Assembly: GCA_900317505.1 (NCBI GenBank)
Contig: ONHB01000008.1
Coordinates: 20,077-84,076, forward strand
Direction of reading: 5' to 3'
DNA: 64,000 nt
Source: an uncultured Lachnospiraceae bacterium
Lineage (GTDB): Bacteria > Bacillota > Clostridia > Lachnospirales > Lachnospiraceae
In this document: positions 43,874 to 55,188 of the stretch, one piece after another
Numbering within the stretch: position 1 is the stretch's first letter
Layout: each line of letters begins with the position of its first letter
Translations under genes and position numbers: made by a program
Notes under the pieces: model-generated
What the model was told of the DNA's origin: nothing
Database searches by the model: none
What the model saw: only the letters and a program-made list of their open reading frames with translations

Positions 43874-44851
43874 ATGGCAAAATGCAAATCTAAAAGATGC
43901 CGCTGTTACAAGAGTTATATGTCATCACAATGTGACAGCTGCAGTGACTGTTTTGATGTTTGTACCAAAGCCCCTTGTGGTGACCCGCAATATTTAACAA
44001 CGCTTACACCTGTCATCTATGATCAGGTCGGAATAAATCTTTGTAATACCATCACGCTGACACCGGATATTTCTACGACATATCCGACAGCAGTAAAGGC
44101 AACCGTACGCGTTATCAATATTGATATTCCTACTGTGTCCACAACAACCGACGTTGTTACGGTCACACCCATTGCCAATCGTCCAAACTGCTATACCGTA
44201 ACCTTAACCAACCTGACCGTATCGCTTGCCATTTTACTCTACGACTGCTGCAACCGGCTTTTGGCAACACTTCCGGTCACAGCCACTTACCTGCCGCCGA
44301 GCACAACAGCTGCCGGATACGATGAGGATACCAATCCTACATCTGTCACCTTGGAAATCTATGCTCCTTATGGCATTTCCTACAATGACGCCACACTGAC
44401 CTCTCCGGCAATTACCTATCTGGGCTTCATCCCTACAAGTGCTACACACAACGGTCTTAACATGACCTCTGTCGGCAAGGTTCTCAGCCTCGATGTGGAT
44501 GACAATACGGTAACGATCGGTCTTTCACTTTATCTGCAGAGTATTTATTACATTCCTTATAAGCTTTGCCACAATGGAAAGGCAAAAGCACCCAAGGCAA
44601 GCATGTCATCCGATGAAGATTCACTTTGCATGTCTTTCGTGGAAGGCGATCTTTTAAACATGAACATCAAGCCTCTGGAGCTTGACCCGCCCAAGTGTGA
44701 GTGCCGCTATAAAAAGGAATGTCCGGATCCTTCCAATACCTGCGATGAACAGACTGACACCGCCAACACCTGCGGCTGTTATGAAAGTGCCACAACAACG
44801 ACCACCTCAAGAAGCACAACCACACCGGAAACAGGTGGCAGTACAACCTGA
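43874..44851 (+). CDS. Cys- and Thr-rich surface- or spore-coat-like protein
   Basis: The 325 aa protein has no signal peptide. The first ~35 residues are Cys-rich (CKSKRCRCYKSYMSSQCDSC). Next come ~190 residues that look beta-rich with many Thr and Val (YLTTLTPVIYDQVGINLCN; TVTLTNLTVSLAILLYDCCN). A Cys-rich knuckle (CECRYKKECPDPSNTCDEQ) and a Thr/Ser tail end it. This composition and the spoVAD neighbour would fit a cross-linked spore coat protein, but I do not recognise the family. A terminator follows at 44871. Confidence 0.65.
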   Translation: MAKCKSKRCRCYKSYMSSQCDSCSDCFDVCTKAPCGDPQYLTTLTPVIYDQVGINLCNTITLTPDISTTYPTAVKATVRVINIDIPTVSTTTDVVTVTPIANRPNCYTVTLTNLTVSLAILLYDCCNRLLATLPVTATYLPPSTTAAGYDEDTNPTSVTLEIYAPYGISYNDATLTSPAITYLGFIPTSATHNGLNMTSVGKVLSLDVDDNTVTIGLSLYLQSIYYIPYKLCHNGKAKAPKASMSSDEDSLCMSFVEGDLLNMNIKPLELDPPKCECRYKKECPDPSNTCDEQTDTANTCGCYESATTTTTSRSTTTPETGGSTT

Positions 44852-44870
44852 GCTGATACAGACTAACGAA

Positions 44871-44906
44871 AAAAGCCATCTTAACCTTATCGTTAAGATG
44901 GCTTTT
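44871..44906. terminator. bidirectional terminator between the Cys-rich gene and the kinase
   Basis: AAAAGCCATCTTAAC and GTTAAGATGGCTTTT form a perfect 15-bp stem with a 6 nt loop and flanking A/T tracts. It serves the plus-strand gene and, 14 nt beyond the kinase stop, the minus-strand gene too. Confidence 0.9.
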
Positions 44907-44919
44907 GTTTGTATAAATA

Positions 44920-46287
44920 TTATCTGTCGGAAAGAGCTGTTCCCATTTCCGTCATGATGTCATCGATCAACTGGCTTTCATGAATATTGGGATATTTGGA
45001 AGCCTTGTATTCGCGGACAACCTCTTTGATCTTTTCGTATTCGAGCTGTCTTAAATATGCCGGATCCTCTTTTACAAAACGATCGTATGCAGCCTTGTAT
45101 TCGGAACTGTCCTTGTACTGGCGCACAACATCACGGACAGCCTCGTGCTCATCATCATACTGGGATGCATCCACAAAAAGTGCCGGGCTTGCATTGGCAT
45201 TGGTCTGACGCTTGATCGCCTCTTTGACCTTATCCTTGGTGTCCCCCTGCTTTTTGTAATTGCGGACAGCCTCAATGACCTTGGTGTATTCCTCCGTGCT
45301 CACGCTCTGCCATGCATCGGTCTTGTAAATCGCATCATACAATTCGTCCATGCTCTGGAAACGATCTTCATTGTGGATCTCCAGACCTTTCATAATGGCA
45401 GCCTCGATAGCCGGAGCAATCTTGATGCCATACTCGCTTGGCTTGTGTAATACCTCACCGAATAAACGGTCAGTCACATCCAGTGGCTTGGCTCCGACAA
45501 TACACCGGTAAATCGTGGCACACAGTGCATAAATATCCGTCCACGGTCCCTGATTGCCCTTGGTACGCAGCTGTTCCGGCGGTGTATATCCGGATTTTTT
45601 AAAAACAGATATTGTCTTTTCGGATTCGGATGAATTGGTACGTGCTGTACCAAAATCGATCAGATAGACACGGTTATTTTCATTGGAGATCATGATGTTG
45701 TCGGGACTGATGTCACGATGGATAAAGCCGCTTTCATGGATCTCTTTTAATGCCAGCATAACCGGCTCAATGATCTTTAAGGTCTCTTCTACCGTAATCC
45801 TGCCGTCTGAATAATCCAACAATCTGCGCAATGTCATCCCGTCAATGTAGTTCATGACAAGGTATGCGGTACCATTATCCTTGAAAAAGTCCAAAACGGA
45901 AACAACGGCCGGCGTATTGCGGAACTTTGCCAGACGCTTTGCTTCCCCTAAGAAACGGTCTCTTTGCTTGATAAAAAATTCCTCTGCGTCCCCTTCATGC
46001 GGAATGACATTCGGACCCGCTTTTTCCCTGCTGGCAAAATTGCTCGGAAAGAATTCCTTGATTGCCACCTGCGCATCCAGATTGATGTCATAACCAATAT
46101 ATGTAATGCCAAAGCCCCCCTCACCGAGAACTCTGCCCATTAGGTATTTTTCTCTTAAAAAACTGCCAACCGGTAAGTAACGCTCGCTCAACTTGATATC
46201 CGAAAACTGCTTTCCACAACAGTTGCAGATTCCCTCGTCGTTGACCTCACCCTTCATGCAGTTGAAACATATCTTGCTAATGTCCAT
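44920..46287 (-). CDS. Ser/Thr protein kinase with N-terminal zinc ribbon
   Basis: The 455 aa protein has two Cys pairs near the start (CFNCMKGE and CNCCGK), then a full kinase domain. Glycine loop GEGGFGITYIG, Lys in VAIKEFFP, HRDISPDN catalytic loop (Ser where Lys is usual) and DFGTARTNS are visible. About 130 C-terminal residues hold three loosely similar helical units (EAVRNYKKQGDTKDK; AVRDVVRQYKDSSEY; IKEVVREYKASKYPN). There is no membrane segment or PASTA repeat, so it is a cytoplasmic kinase. The target is unknown. A promoter-like TTATAAT lies upstream near 46320. Confidence 0.93.
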   Translation of the reverse strand: MDISKICFNCMKGEVNDEGICNCCGKQFSDIKLSERYLPVGSFLREKYLMGRVLGEGGFGITYIGYDINLDAQVAIKEFFPSNFASREKAGPNVIPHEGDAEEFFIKQRDRFLGEAKRLAKFRNTPAVVSVLDFFKDNGTAYLVMNYIDGMTLRRLLDYSDGRITVEETLKIIEPVMLALKEIHESGFIHRDISPDNIMISNENNRVYLIDFGTARTNSSESEKTISVFKKSGYTPPEQLRTKGNQGPWTDIYALCATIYRCIVGAKPLDVTDRLFGEVLHKPSEYGIKIAPAIEAAIMKGLEIHNEDRFQSMDELYDAIYKTDAWQSVSTEEYTKVIEAVRNYKKQGDTKDKVKEAIKRQTNANASPALFVDASQYDDEHEAVRDVVRQYKDSSEYKAAYDRFVKEDPAYLRQLEYEKIKEVVREYKASKYPNIHESQLIDDIMTEMGTALSDR

Positions 46288-46375
46288 GGCATACTCCTAC
46301 AGACTCAATATGCATATATTATAACATAGCTTTTCCTTTTTGCCACATTAAATTTCATACTTTTTATCGTACACA

Positions 46376-47970
<1,595 letters not shown>

Positions 47971-47997
47971 ATCCGGCTCAATTTTTGGTTTCCGGTT

Positions 47998-49197
47998 TTA
48001 CTCGTTATCCATACGCCAGTCGATACATCTTTTTAGATAATGTACATAGCCGGGATTTTTGCACATACCCTTTCCGGGAGTATCTGAGATTTTGGCAACA
48101 TCCATTCCGTTGCAGGCCGTTGTCTTCATCACAATATTGAGAGCCGGAACATCCGTATCGTTGGCGATATAAGTACCAATACCAAATGCCACCTTGGCTT
48201 TATCCTTAAAGTAACGGTAAATTTTGTCCGCTCTTTCAAAATCCAGACTGTCACTGAATAAGAGTGTCTTGGTGTGCGGATCAATGCCCAGTTTGCGGTA
48301 ATGGGCAATCATCTTTTCTCCCCATTCAATCGGATCTCCGCTGTCATGACGCAGGCCGCTGAACAGTGTCGCATATGTCAGTTGGAAATCCTTGAGGAAG
48401 CAGTCCGTGGTGATCGCATCCGTCAGGGCTGTTCCGTTTAAGACACCGTATTCCTTTACCCACGCGTCCAGCGCGTACCAGTTGGAATATGCCGGATTGT
48501 GCTTGTGATTTCCCTGTCCGACACACATGATCCATTCATGCGCCATTGTGCCGACCGGTGTAAGACCGTATTTTTTTGCAAGATAAACATTGGAGGTTCC
48601 AACAAAAGAAGAATGCGGATAGTTAGCCTTTGCTAATTCGCACACCGCAAGCTCCTGCGCCTCTGCTGATAAGCGTCTGCGCAGACCAAACTCACTGAAT
48701 GCGCCAAGCTGGTATGAGCCATCCTGAAGCTTTTTGATCTTATCATCCAGACGAGTCCGGAAGCTTTTCATCAACGCATCATAATCATATGCCATTCTGA
48801 AATATACCTCATTGACAATCGCCAATGTCGGTATTTCATACATGGATGTGTTGAGCCAGGTTCCTCTTGTCTCGATTGCCAGACCACAATCGGCATTGGT
48901 GGTAATCTCAAAATCTTCGTATCTGGGCTGCCACAGTCTCAGAAAGTCCACATATGAGCCTTTGATCCATTTAATATTGTGCAGATATTCCAGATCTTCC
49001 TCTGAAAACCGCAGATTGCAGTACAACTGGATCTGTCGCTTGATTTCTTCTACCATTTCCTGCGTAAAATGCACATCTTCATTTCTGCATTTAAAGCTCC
49101 ACGTTGTCTTGTAATCACTAAACTGATGGTAAATAGCCTGTCCCATTGACATCTTGTACATATCTGTTTCCAACAGGCTTATAATAATCTGTTCCAT
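47998..49197 (-). CDS. pncB: nicotinate phosphoribosyltransferase
   Basis: The 399 aa protein matches E. coli-type PncB in length and motifs (LLETDMYKMSMGQAIYHQF; WLNTSMYEIPTLAIVNEVY; SGLRHDSGDPIEWGEKMI; FGIGTYIANDTD). It makes nicotinate mononucleotide from nicotinate and PRPP in NAD salvage. pncA lies 32 nt upstream on the strand, so the two form a salvage operon. The C-terminus ends at DWRMDNE. Confidence 0.95.
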   Translation of the reverse strand: MEQIIISLLETDMYKMSMGQAIYHQFSDYKTTWSFKCRNEDVHFTQEMVEEIKRQIQLYCNLRFSEEDLEYLHNIKWIKGSYVDFLRLWQPRYEDFEITTNADCGLAIETRGTWLNTSMYEIPTLAIVNEVYFRMAYDYDALMKSFRTRLDDKIKKLQDGSYQLGAFSEFGLRRRLSAEAQELAVCELAKANYPHSSFVGTSNVYLAKKYGLTPVGTMAHEWIMCVGQGNHKHNPAYSNWYALDAWVKEYGVLNGTALTDAITTDCFLKDFQLTYATLFSGLRHDSGDPIEWGEKMIAHYRKLGIDPHTKTLLFSDSLDFERADKIYRYFKDKAKVAFGIGTYIANDTDVPALNIVMKTTACNGMDVAKISDTPGKGMCKNPGYVHYLKRCIDWRMDNE

Positions 49198-49229
49198 GGT
49201 TTATGTTTGCTCCTTTGTTTGAATTGTTT

Positions 49230-49766
49230 TTAAATAATATCAATCTGACAGGTTTTCATTGCATTGATTGCGGTCTTGTGCGTATCCGGTGTCACGCAGG
49301 CACATGCATGCTCGATCACACGGATCTGTGCCTCATACAAATTGGCCTTTGCTAACAAAACATTGCTGATCACACAAATACCTGTACACACTCCGACAAA
49401 CTCAATCTGCGCATCCGCTGTATTCGGATAGTTATCCGAAAGCAGTTTGGAAAGCTTTACACTGCCAAAGGTAGGCTTGTCCACAATGGTATAGCTGTCC
49501 TTTGCGTATTTTATAACCGCATCCATGACATCGGCGTCGATTTCCCATCCATCCGTATCCTGAATACAATGCGGTACCGGAAGCTTTTTACCTTCCTGTG
49601 TTTCCATATAATTTTCCTGATGCGTGTCCCGCGTCAGATAAATATGATCATATGCGCCGTTTTTGATCACATCCACAACCGCCGGAATGGCGGCAGCACA
49701 TTCTGCATTTCCCAAAACACCGGTCAGAAAATCATTCTGCATATCGATCACAACTAATATCTTCAT
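49230..49766 (-). CDS. pncA: isochorismatase family nicotinamidase
   Basis: The 178 aa hydrolase has the family triad: D8 (VVIDMQNDF), K97 (DKPTFGS) and C131 (TGICVIS). Metal-site residues lie in TRDTHQENY and VPHCIQDT. Next to pncB the best call is nicotinamidase, which turns nicotinamide into nicotinate for NAD salvage. GGAGG lies upstream. A different isochorismatase-type substrate cannot be ruled out. Confidence 0.87.
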   Translation of the reverse strand: MKILVVIDMQNDFLTGVLGNAECAAAIPAVVDVIKNGAYDHIYLTRDTHQENYMETQEGKKLPVPHCIQDTDGWEIDADVMDAVIKYAKDSYTIVDKPTFGSVKLSKLLSDNYPNTADAQIEFVGVCTGICVISNVLLAKANLYEAQIRVIEHACACVTPDTHKTAINAMKTCQIDII

Positions 49767-49798
49767 AAAATTTTTCCTCCGTCATAATCACAACAATA

Positions 49799-50692
49799 CT
49801 ACAATTTCTGTATTGACAACACCGCCGCTCCGACGACAATACATACCAATCCGGCAATGTCCATTGGCATAAACTGAACTCCCATGAAAACAGCAGTAGC
49901 CACGGTTGCCGTCAAAGGCTCTGATGAAGCATACAGGCTTGCCTTGGCCTCACCAATCGACTGGACACCTTTAAAATAGACTCCAAAGGCCAGAATTGTT
50001 CCGACCACGATAACTGCAGCAAGTCCCAAAAACGTCGTAACATCCCAAGTTCCGGGCACGATCCACGGCTTTGTAACCGGCGCCATACAGATACCGCCGA
50101 TCAACATTCCCCATCCCATGATGGCTCCGATTCCAAATTCCTGCATCAGTCTGGTTGGCAGCAGATTGTACAAGGATACACAAATTGCCGCTCCGGCCCC
50201 CCACAACAATGTTTCTTTTGATAACGCCAACGTTCCGATATTCCCATGTGTAGCCAGCAGAAAAGTACCAACAACTGCCAAAACAAGTGCCAGTATATCA
50301 AGCTTTGTCGGCTTCTTTCTGTTTTTGATGGAAACATAAATCATGATCAGGACCGGTGAAGTATACTGTAAAACAGTCGCTGTGCTGGCATTGGAACATT
50401 CAATCGTAGAAAAGTACGTCAGCTGGCACATCGCCATTCCAAAAATACTGAATAAAAGCAGTCTGAAAAGCCACTCTTTTTTCCCGAATAAATCCTTGAT
50501 CCGTTTCCGGTTTTCCGGTTTGCGATAAATGATAGCCAGCATAAGCACCCCCGCGATAATCAGTCTGACCGTGACCATCCATCTCGCATTTAACCCTTTC
50601 CGGTCAAACAAATATTGACCGCATACACCTGAAATACCCCAAAAGACACCGCCTAAAATCGAGAATATAATTCCCTTTCCCTGTGTCTTCAC
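49799..50692 (-). CDS. EamA/DMT family transporter
   Basis: The 297 aa protein starts at GTG 50692 (AAGGAG eight bases upstream). Ten hydrophobic segments form two EamA halves (FSILGGVFWGISGVCGQYLF; FYFKG-type region GVYFKGVQSIGEAKASL). EamA proteins export metabolites such as amino acids. It lies 32 nt upstream of pncA on the strand, which could mean a vitamin or precursor transporter, but this is only context. Confidence 0.9.
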   Translation of the reverse strand: MKTQGKGIIFSILGGVFWGISGVCGQYLFDRKGLNARWMVTVRLIIAGVLMLAIIYRKPENRKRIKDLFGKKEWLFRLLLFSIFGMAMCQLTYFSTIECSNASTATVLQYTSPVLIMIYVSIKNRKKPTKLDILALVLAVVGTFLLATHGNIGTLALSKETLLWGAGAAICVSLYNLLPTRLMQEFGIGAIMGWGMLIGGICMAPVTKPWIVPGTWDVTTFLGLAAVIVVGTILAFGVYFKGVQSIGEAKASLYASSEPLTATVATAVFMGVQFMPMDIAGLVCIVVGAAVLSIQKL

Positions 50693-50803
50693 GTTGTGAT
50701 CTCCTTTCTGTTGCTGTGAATATTAAAAACATTATACCTTTATTGTTGTGTATTTACATTATAATATTTTACTTCTGTCTGCTCATTTGGACTTTCTTAT
50801 ATT

Positions 50804-53800
50804 TTACAGTCCGTATTCTGACATAATTTTTCTAAACTCCGTTGAATCTGCAAATCCTTCCAAAACCTTATCCCGGCTCTTACCCGTACGCAATTCATTT
50901 TTCCAATACGCAAAGCCCGATTCATCCAGTTCCCGGTTTAAAAATGTCCTGTACAGCCGCTTGACATACTCTTCATCATCCAGATTTTTATTTAAAAACT
51001 CCTGGGAATGGAAAAACCGTATTGCCGCCTGCCTGGGCGTGATCCTTCCTGAAGCAATTTCTTTTCCCCAATAGTTCAATCCGTCTACATCATATTGTCT
51101 GTCAAGCGCTTTGGTATAAATACGGGATACGAAAAATGTTGCACCGGCATTCAGGTCTCGTCCCTGCTGCAGACTAAAGCTTCCGGCACGGATCCCATAA
51201 TTGTTGCAGATCTGTCCGAATTCCGCCGAGGCAACAAAACCGTGGAAAATATATTCCCTGCTGACACCACCTGCCAGATACTGCTGCCAGTAATCTCTTC
51301 CGCCCGCGTCCGGCTCTCTGTTCAAAAATACACGGTACATCAGATTTATAAATGCAGCATCCGAAAGATTTCTGTTTTCCATTTCTTTACTAAAAATAAA
51401 TCCGTAAGAAGCCTGTGCACCGGTATAAGTTCCACTTTGCAGTAATTGTTTCCAGTACTGATACCCGTCCTGATCTGCTTCTCTTAATAGCGCTACATTG
51501 TAAAGTCTTGTAACAAATCCATCTATACCGGTCTTTGTCAGATAACTCGTAGGACCTGTAGGCTCTTCCGGCTCAGTTGGTGTTGTCGGTGTTGATGGTT
51601 CATCCGGGTCCGTTGGTGTCGTTGGTTCTGTCGGTACATTTCCGAGTGTGATTTTTTTCATAAATATCTGTGGTCTTAAAATGCCGCTTCCATCTGAAGT
51701 AGAAAGTCCTACATACATTACAGAATCACAGATGACACCGGACGCCTCCATGGTATCCCCGGTGCTCAGATTATTACCCTCCTGCTTCCATGTACCGGAT
51801 GATTCATCATATCCATACACCTGAATCGCATAGACATTATTGGCTACAGATTTACTTACCAGCGCATACAGAGTTCCTTTTTCCACAACAAGTCCCGATA
51901 CAGCAGCACTGCCACCGGGAATTGCCGTACCAAATCTTTGAAAGCCTTCCGTTTCCAACCGGTAAATAACATTTCCCTCTGAACTGTTCCCGATCATATA
52001 GACGTTCTGTCCATCCGATACCAGCTGCATGGTCGACAAACCGGCAACTGTTCCTATTGCATTGACAGAAGATCCACTAATTTTAAAGCTGTGAATCTCA
52101 TTGTTGTTTCTCCATGCTCTTACTGACAGATATGCATCATTTCCAACATTGCACAATGTCACATTTGCATAATCTCCCTGTGCAACCACCATCTCAGTCT
52201 TATTGGATCCATCTAAACCGGAACTTACAAGGTATACTTTATTATCAACCACATAGGAAACAAAAATCTGATCATTTCCTGTTGACAGATCCATATCATC
52301 GCCACTGTAATCTTTTAAATTCAGGACCGTTTTCCATGTATTCTGATCATAACGTTTCAGACAGCCGGCGCAGGTTGTCAGGCTGTTCCCATATAAAATA
52401 TACAAATCATTGTCACAGGCTTTCAGCTGAAAGCCATCCAGATTATAGTCCGTGATCTCACCGGACTTTTTCTGCCATGCATTACCATTATAGGAATATA
52501 AAGAAATGGTATGTGCATTCCGGTCTGCTACAGCTGCATAAATACTGCCATCTGCTGTTTTTTCCAGTACAACCTTGTTGGAAACCTTACTGCCTAGCTC
52601 ACCGGTAATCTGTTTCCACAGGCTGCTTTCATCAATCTGTGCAAATTCCACATGACAGCTGATGGTATCTTTGGCCTCACCAATATTACTGATACGGATT
52701 CCGGAATTGGTGCCATCCGAAAATACCAGTGCACCGTCTACTATCGTCGCATCCGGATCCGTACTGCCAAACTCTGTCCGGATACCATTACCATCATCCG
52801 TAGCCGAAAAATAAGATTGTGACATCAGATCTCCGGAGCTTGCCATGCTCTCTGATGTAACACCCTTCCTAAATACATACACACCGTTTCTTTCATTAAT
52901 ATGATTGCTGAGACTTTCCTGGGTCGTATCAATTCTGTAAATCACAAGCCCTGAGCCCGGAATCAACTGGTCATAAGGCGATACCTTGGCTCCAACCATC
53001 ATGGTATTGGGCTTTTTACGATATTCAATCACAAAAAATTCCTTATCGGAACGTGGCGACTTTAAGATAAATGCCTGATCTCCATGCGCCTGCGTAGCCG
53101 GTACCAATGTCAGATCCGCATCTTCGGTAATCGTTTTTATATTCAACCAGCCCGATACGTGCATTCTCATATAGGTTAACGGATAGGGCATTTTTGTCGG
53201 ACTGCTTGCCATAATATCCCATGAAGAAACCGGACATTCCTGGCTGTTTCCATTTTTATAAAGATCCGGATATCCCAGAGTATGCATAAACTCATGACAT
53301 AACACACCACTGTTGCCTTCCAGTCCGATAAAAGCAGATACAGCTGAAATCACATTCAGATGATTGACATATTTGCCGTTCAGTGCATCATCCTGCGTTC
53401 CCCAATAATCGCTCTTGTGTGTCGTAAATTCCACAGAACTGTCCGTTCCCGCAGCACAGACCAGCGTAAGATTGTCTACATTACCGTCTCCGTTTAAATC
53501 CAGATCAAGACCAGACAGTTTCTGTAACAGCTCCGGATCATTTTTGATGGCAGCCAGAACATCACTTACCAGATTGGTCTCTTTGGACTGTTCCACATAA
53601 TAATCATGCGGATTGTTCAGCCGGACCGTTGTAATCTTCGAGCTGTCTCCCTCTCCTGACAGCTGCGGCACATAGCACACGACCTTTAACTGTCCATAAG
53701 AAATCGCATTCATATAGGCAGTCATAGAATAATCATAGGACTCATTCAGATAAATATGGTACGCCTTCTTTGCAACCTCATCGTTGCTTATTGCTCCGTA

Positions 53801-53971
53801 AGTATATCCTGCCGTCAGTCCATCCTCTGTGGGAGTGTCCGAAAACTCAACAAAAATGACCAGATTGGATATCTGCTCCTGTGCTTTTCCGGCAGTTTCT
53901 GCTGACACAGTAACCCCCATCATCCACATACATGCCAATATAAAAACCACAAACCGATATATCTTCTTCAT
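50804..53971 (-). CDS. secreted M6-like metalloprotease with DUF4214-type C-terminal repeats
   Basis: The start at 53971 (MKKIYRFVVFILACMWMMG) has GGAG seven bases upstream and gives 1055 aa with a signal peptide ending near AETAG. The zinc site HEFMHTLGYPD is intact. A beta-rich domain of ~350 residues follows, then a Pro/Thr linker (TEPTTPTDPDEPSTPTTPTE). The C-terminus holds four copies of a ~55-residue unit with the pattern YxxxLxRxxDxxGxxYW (for example YRVFLNREPDAGGRDYW). These are DUF4214-type modules. It has no LPxTG signal. It should be an extracellular protease, perhaps tethered by the repeats. Confidence 0.88.
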   Translation of the reverse strand: MKKIYRFVVFILACMWMMGVTVSAETAGKAQEQISNLVIFVEFSDTPTEDGLTAGYTYGAISNDEVAKKAYHIYLNESYDYSMTAYMNAISYGQLKVVCYVPQLSGEGDSSKITTVRLNNPHDYYVEQSKETNLVSDVLAAIKNDPELLQKLSGLDLDLNGDGNVDNLTLVCAAGTDSSVEFTTHKSDYWGTQDDALNGKYVNHLNVISAVSAFIGLEGNSGVLCHEFMHTLGYPDLYKNGNSQECPVSSWDIMASSPTKMPYPLTYMRMHVSGWLNIKTITEDADLTLVPATQAHGDQAFILKSPRSDKEFFVIEYRKKPNTMMVGAKVSPYDQLIPGSGLVIYRIDTTQESLSNHINERNGVYVFRKGVTSESMASSGDLMSQSYFSATDDGNGIRTEFGSTDPDATIVDGALVFSDGTNSGIRISNIGEAKDTISCHVEFAQIDESSLWKQITGELGSKVSNKVVLEKTADGSIYAAVADRNAHTISLYSYNGNAWQKKSGEITDYNLDGFQLKACDNDLYILYGNSLTTCAGCLKRYDQNTWKTVLNLKDYSGDDMDLSTGNDQIFVSYVVDNKVYLVSSGLDGSNKTEMVVAQGDYANVTLCNVGNDAYLSVRAWRNNNEIHSFKISGSSVNAIGTVAGLSTMQLVSDGQNVYMIGNSSEGNVIYRLETEGFQRFGTAIPGGSAAVSGLVVEKGTLYALVSKSVANNVYAIQVYGYDESSGTWKQEGNNLSTGDTMEASGVICDSVMYVGLSTSDGSGILRPQIFMKKITLGNVPTEPTTPTDPDEPSTPTTPTEPEEPTGPTSYLTKTGIDGFVTRLYNVALLREADQDGYQYWKQLLQSGTYTGAQASYGFIFSKEMENRNLSDAAFINLMYRVFLNREPDAGGRDYWQQYLAGGVSREYIFHGFVASAEFGQICNNYGIRAGSFSLQQGRDLNAGATFFVSRIYTKALDRQYDVDGLNYWGKEIASGRITPRQAAIRFFHSQEFLNKNLDDEEYVKRLYRTFLNRELDESGFAYWKNELRTGKSRDKVLEGFADSTEFRKIMSEYGL

Positions 53972-54072
53972 ACGTATCTCCATGTCTTTTCAGTATTGTA
54001 CCTATTATACCCTAACATGTTGAGATTTGATATATCAATTCGTGGTTTTTGTGGGGGCAAATTTATATTTTG

Positions 54073-55180
54073 CTAAATGATTCCCCGATTTTTGTCATTC
54101 CAAAACCGCAGTCTGCAAGCCTCTTTTCTGGCAACCATATCCCGGAAATTTTTGCGATACAGATTAATAAACTCCGGCTGGTAACCGTAATATATATACG
54201 GCATTACCTCTGAAAGTGCCTGTATGATTTCATCGCCGGTCCTCCTGTAGGAGAAGTAGATTCTCCTTTTCGTGCCATTCTGCAGGCATACAACAATCGA
54301 ATGAAACCTCGCAACCGGAATGAGATTCACCCGTACGGTGTTGCAACTAGGATAAATCCACACAATATCTTTCGTATCAATCAACCGTATTTTTCCCTTT
54401 TGACATGCATATAACATTTCATAAGAATAATGGATGCCGCTTATACTATTTGAATTGTGATAAAACTGCTCCAGCTGCTGTATCCTGCCATCAACATCAC
54501 CGCTCTTACGCAGATATCTTTTAAATTTGCGAGGCAGTGGCGGCCAAATAGCCTCAATCGTATATATAATTGTACAAACCATAAACAGCATAAGGAAAAA
54601 TCCAATTATTACAAGACCTGCTACCGATGGCAATGGGAATACTTCCAACTTGTATGGCAGAAACTCATCTTTTTGATCCTCATCAAGATATTCATAATAA
54701 TATTGCAGACTCTCACCACTTAATTCCCTGATATATCCCTCTACATTAAGCGTCATAAACGAGTTTTCCAGATCTTCCAGACTATCCTATATCACCATCC
54801 AGATAGCTCTCTACCAATCTATAATTATAATCCATCTGATGTATCTGATTCTCATCATCACATTCTATTCCAATCATAAATGTCTCTAATGGAATATAGT
54901 ATTCTTCACTCTTAATTGTTGTTTCACCGGTATCCCTATCTTCCTCTTCCAGGTAACAATAAGGGCCAAAATTTAGATTGACCTCTCCCCGGACCTTCAT
55001 TCCGGCTTTTATATTAAATTCATCAATCTCATCCAGATCATATGTTGGTGCCAGATATCCTCTCAGCTCAAATATAAATAGCAGTAAAAACAGCAGAAAA
55101 ATTGCAGTACTTACGCCAGCTTCTATCGTTTTTCCCGATCTGATATTTCTTTTTATATCTTCAATCATTTGAATTTTCAC
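54073..55180 (-). pseudogene. single-pass or two-pass membrane protein gene split by a frameshift
   Basis: Two frames form one gene. The 5' part starts at GTG 55180 or ATG 55168 (MIEDIKRNIRSGK). It has a membrane segment (AIFLLFLLLFIFELRGYL) and ends at VESYLDGDIG. The 3' part reads from SLEDLENSFMTLNVEG on, with a second membrane segment (VAGLVIIGFFLMLFMVCTII) and a PH-like tail. Removing one G from ATAGGATAG near 54785 fuses them as DGDIDSLEDL. It may be a true mutation or a sequencing error. The family resembles Lachnospiraceae membrane proteins of unknown role. Confidence 0.75.
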
Positions 55181-55188
55181 CCATCCCT

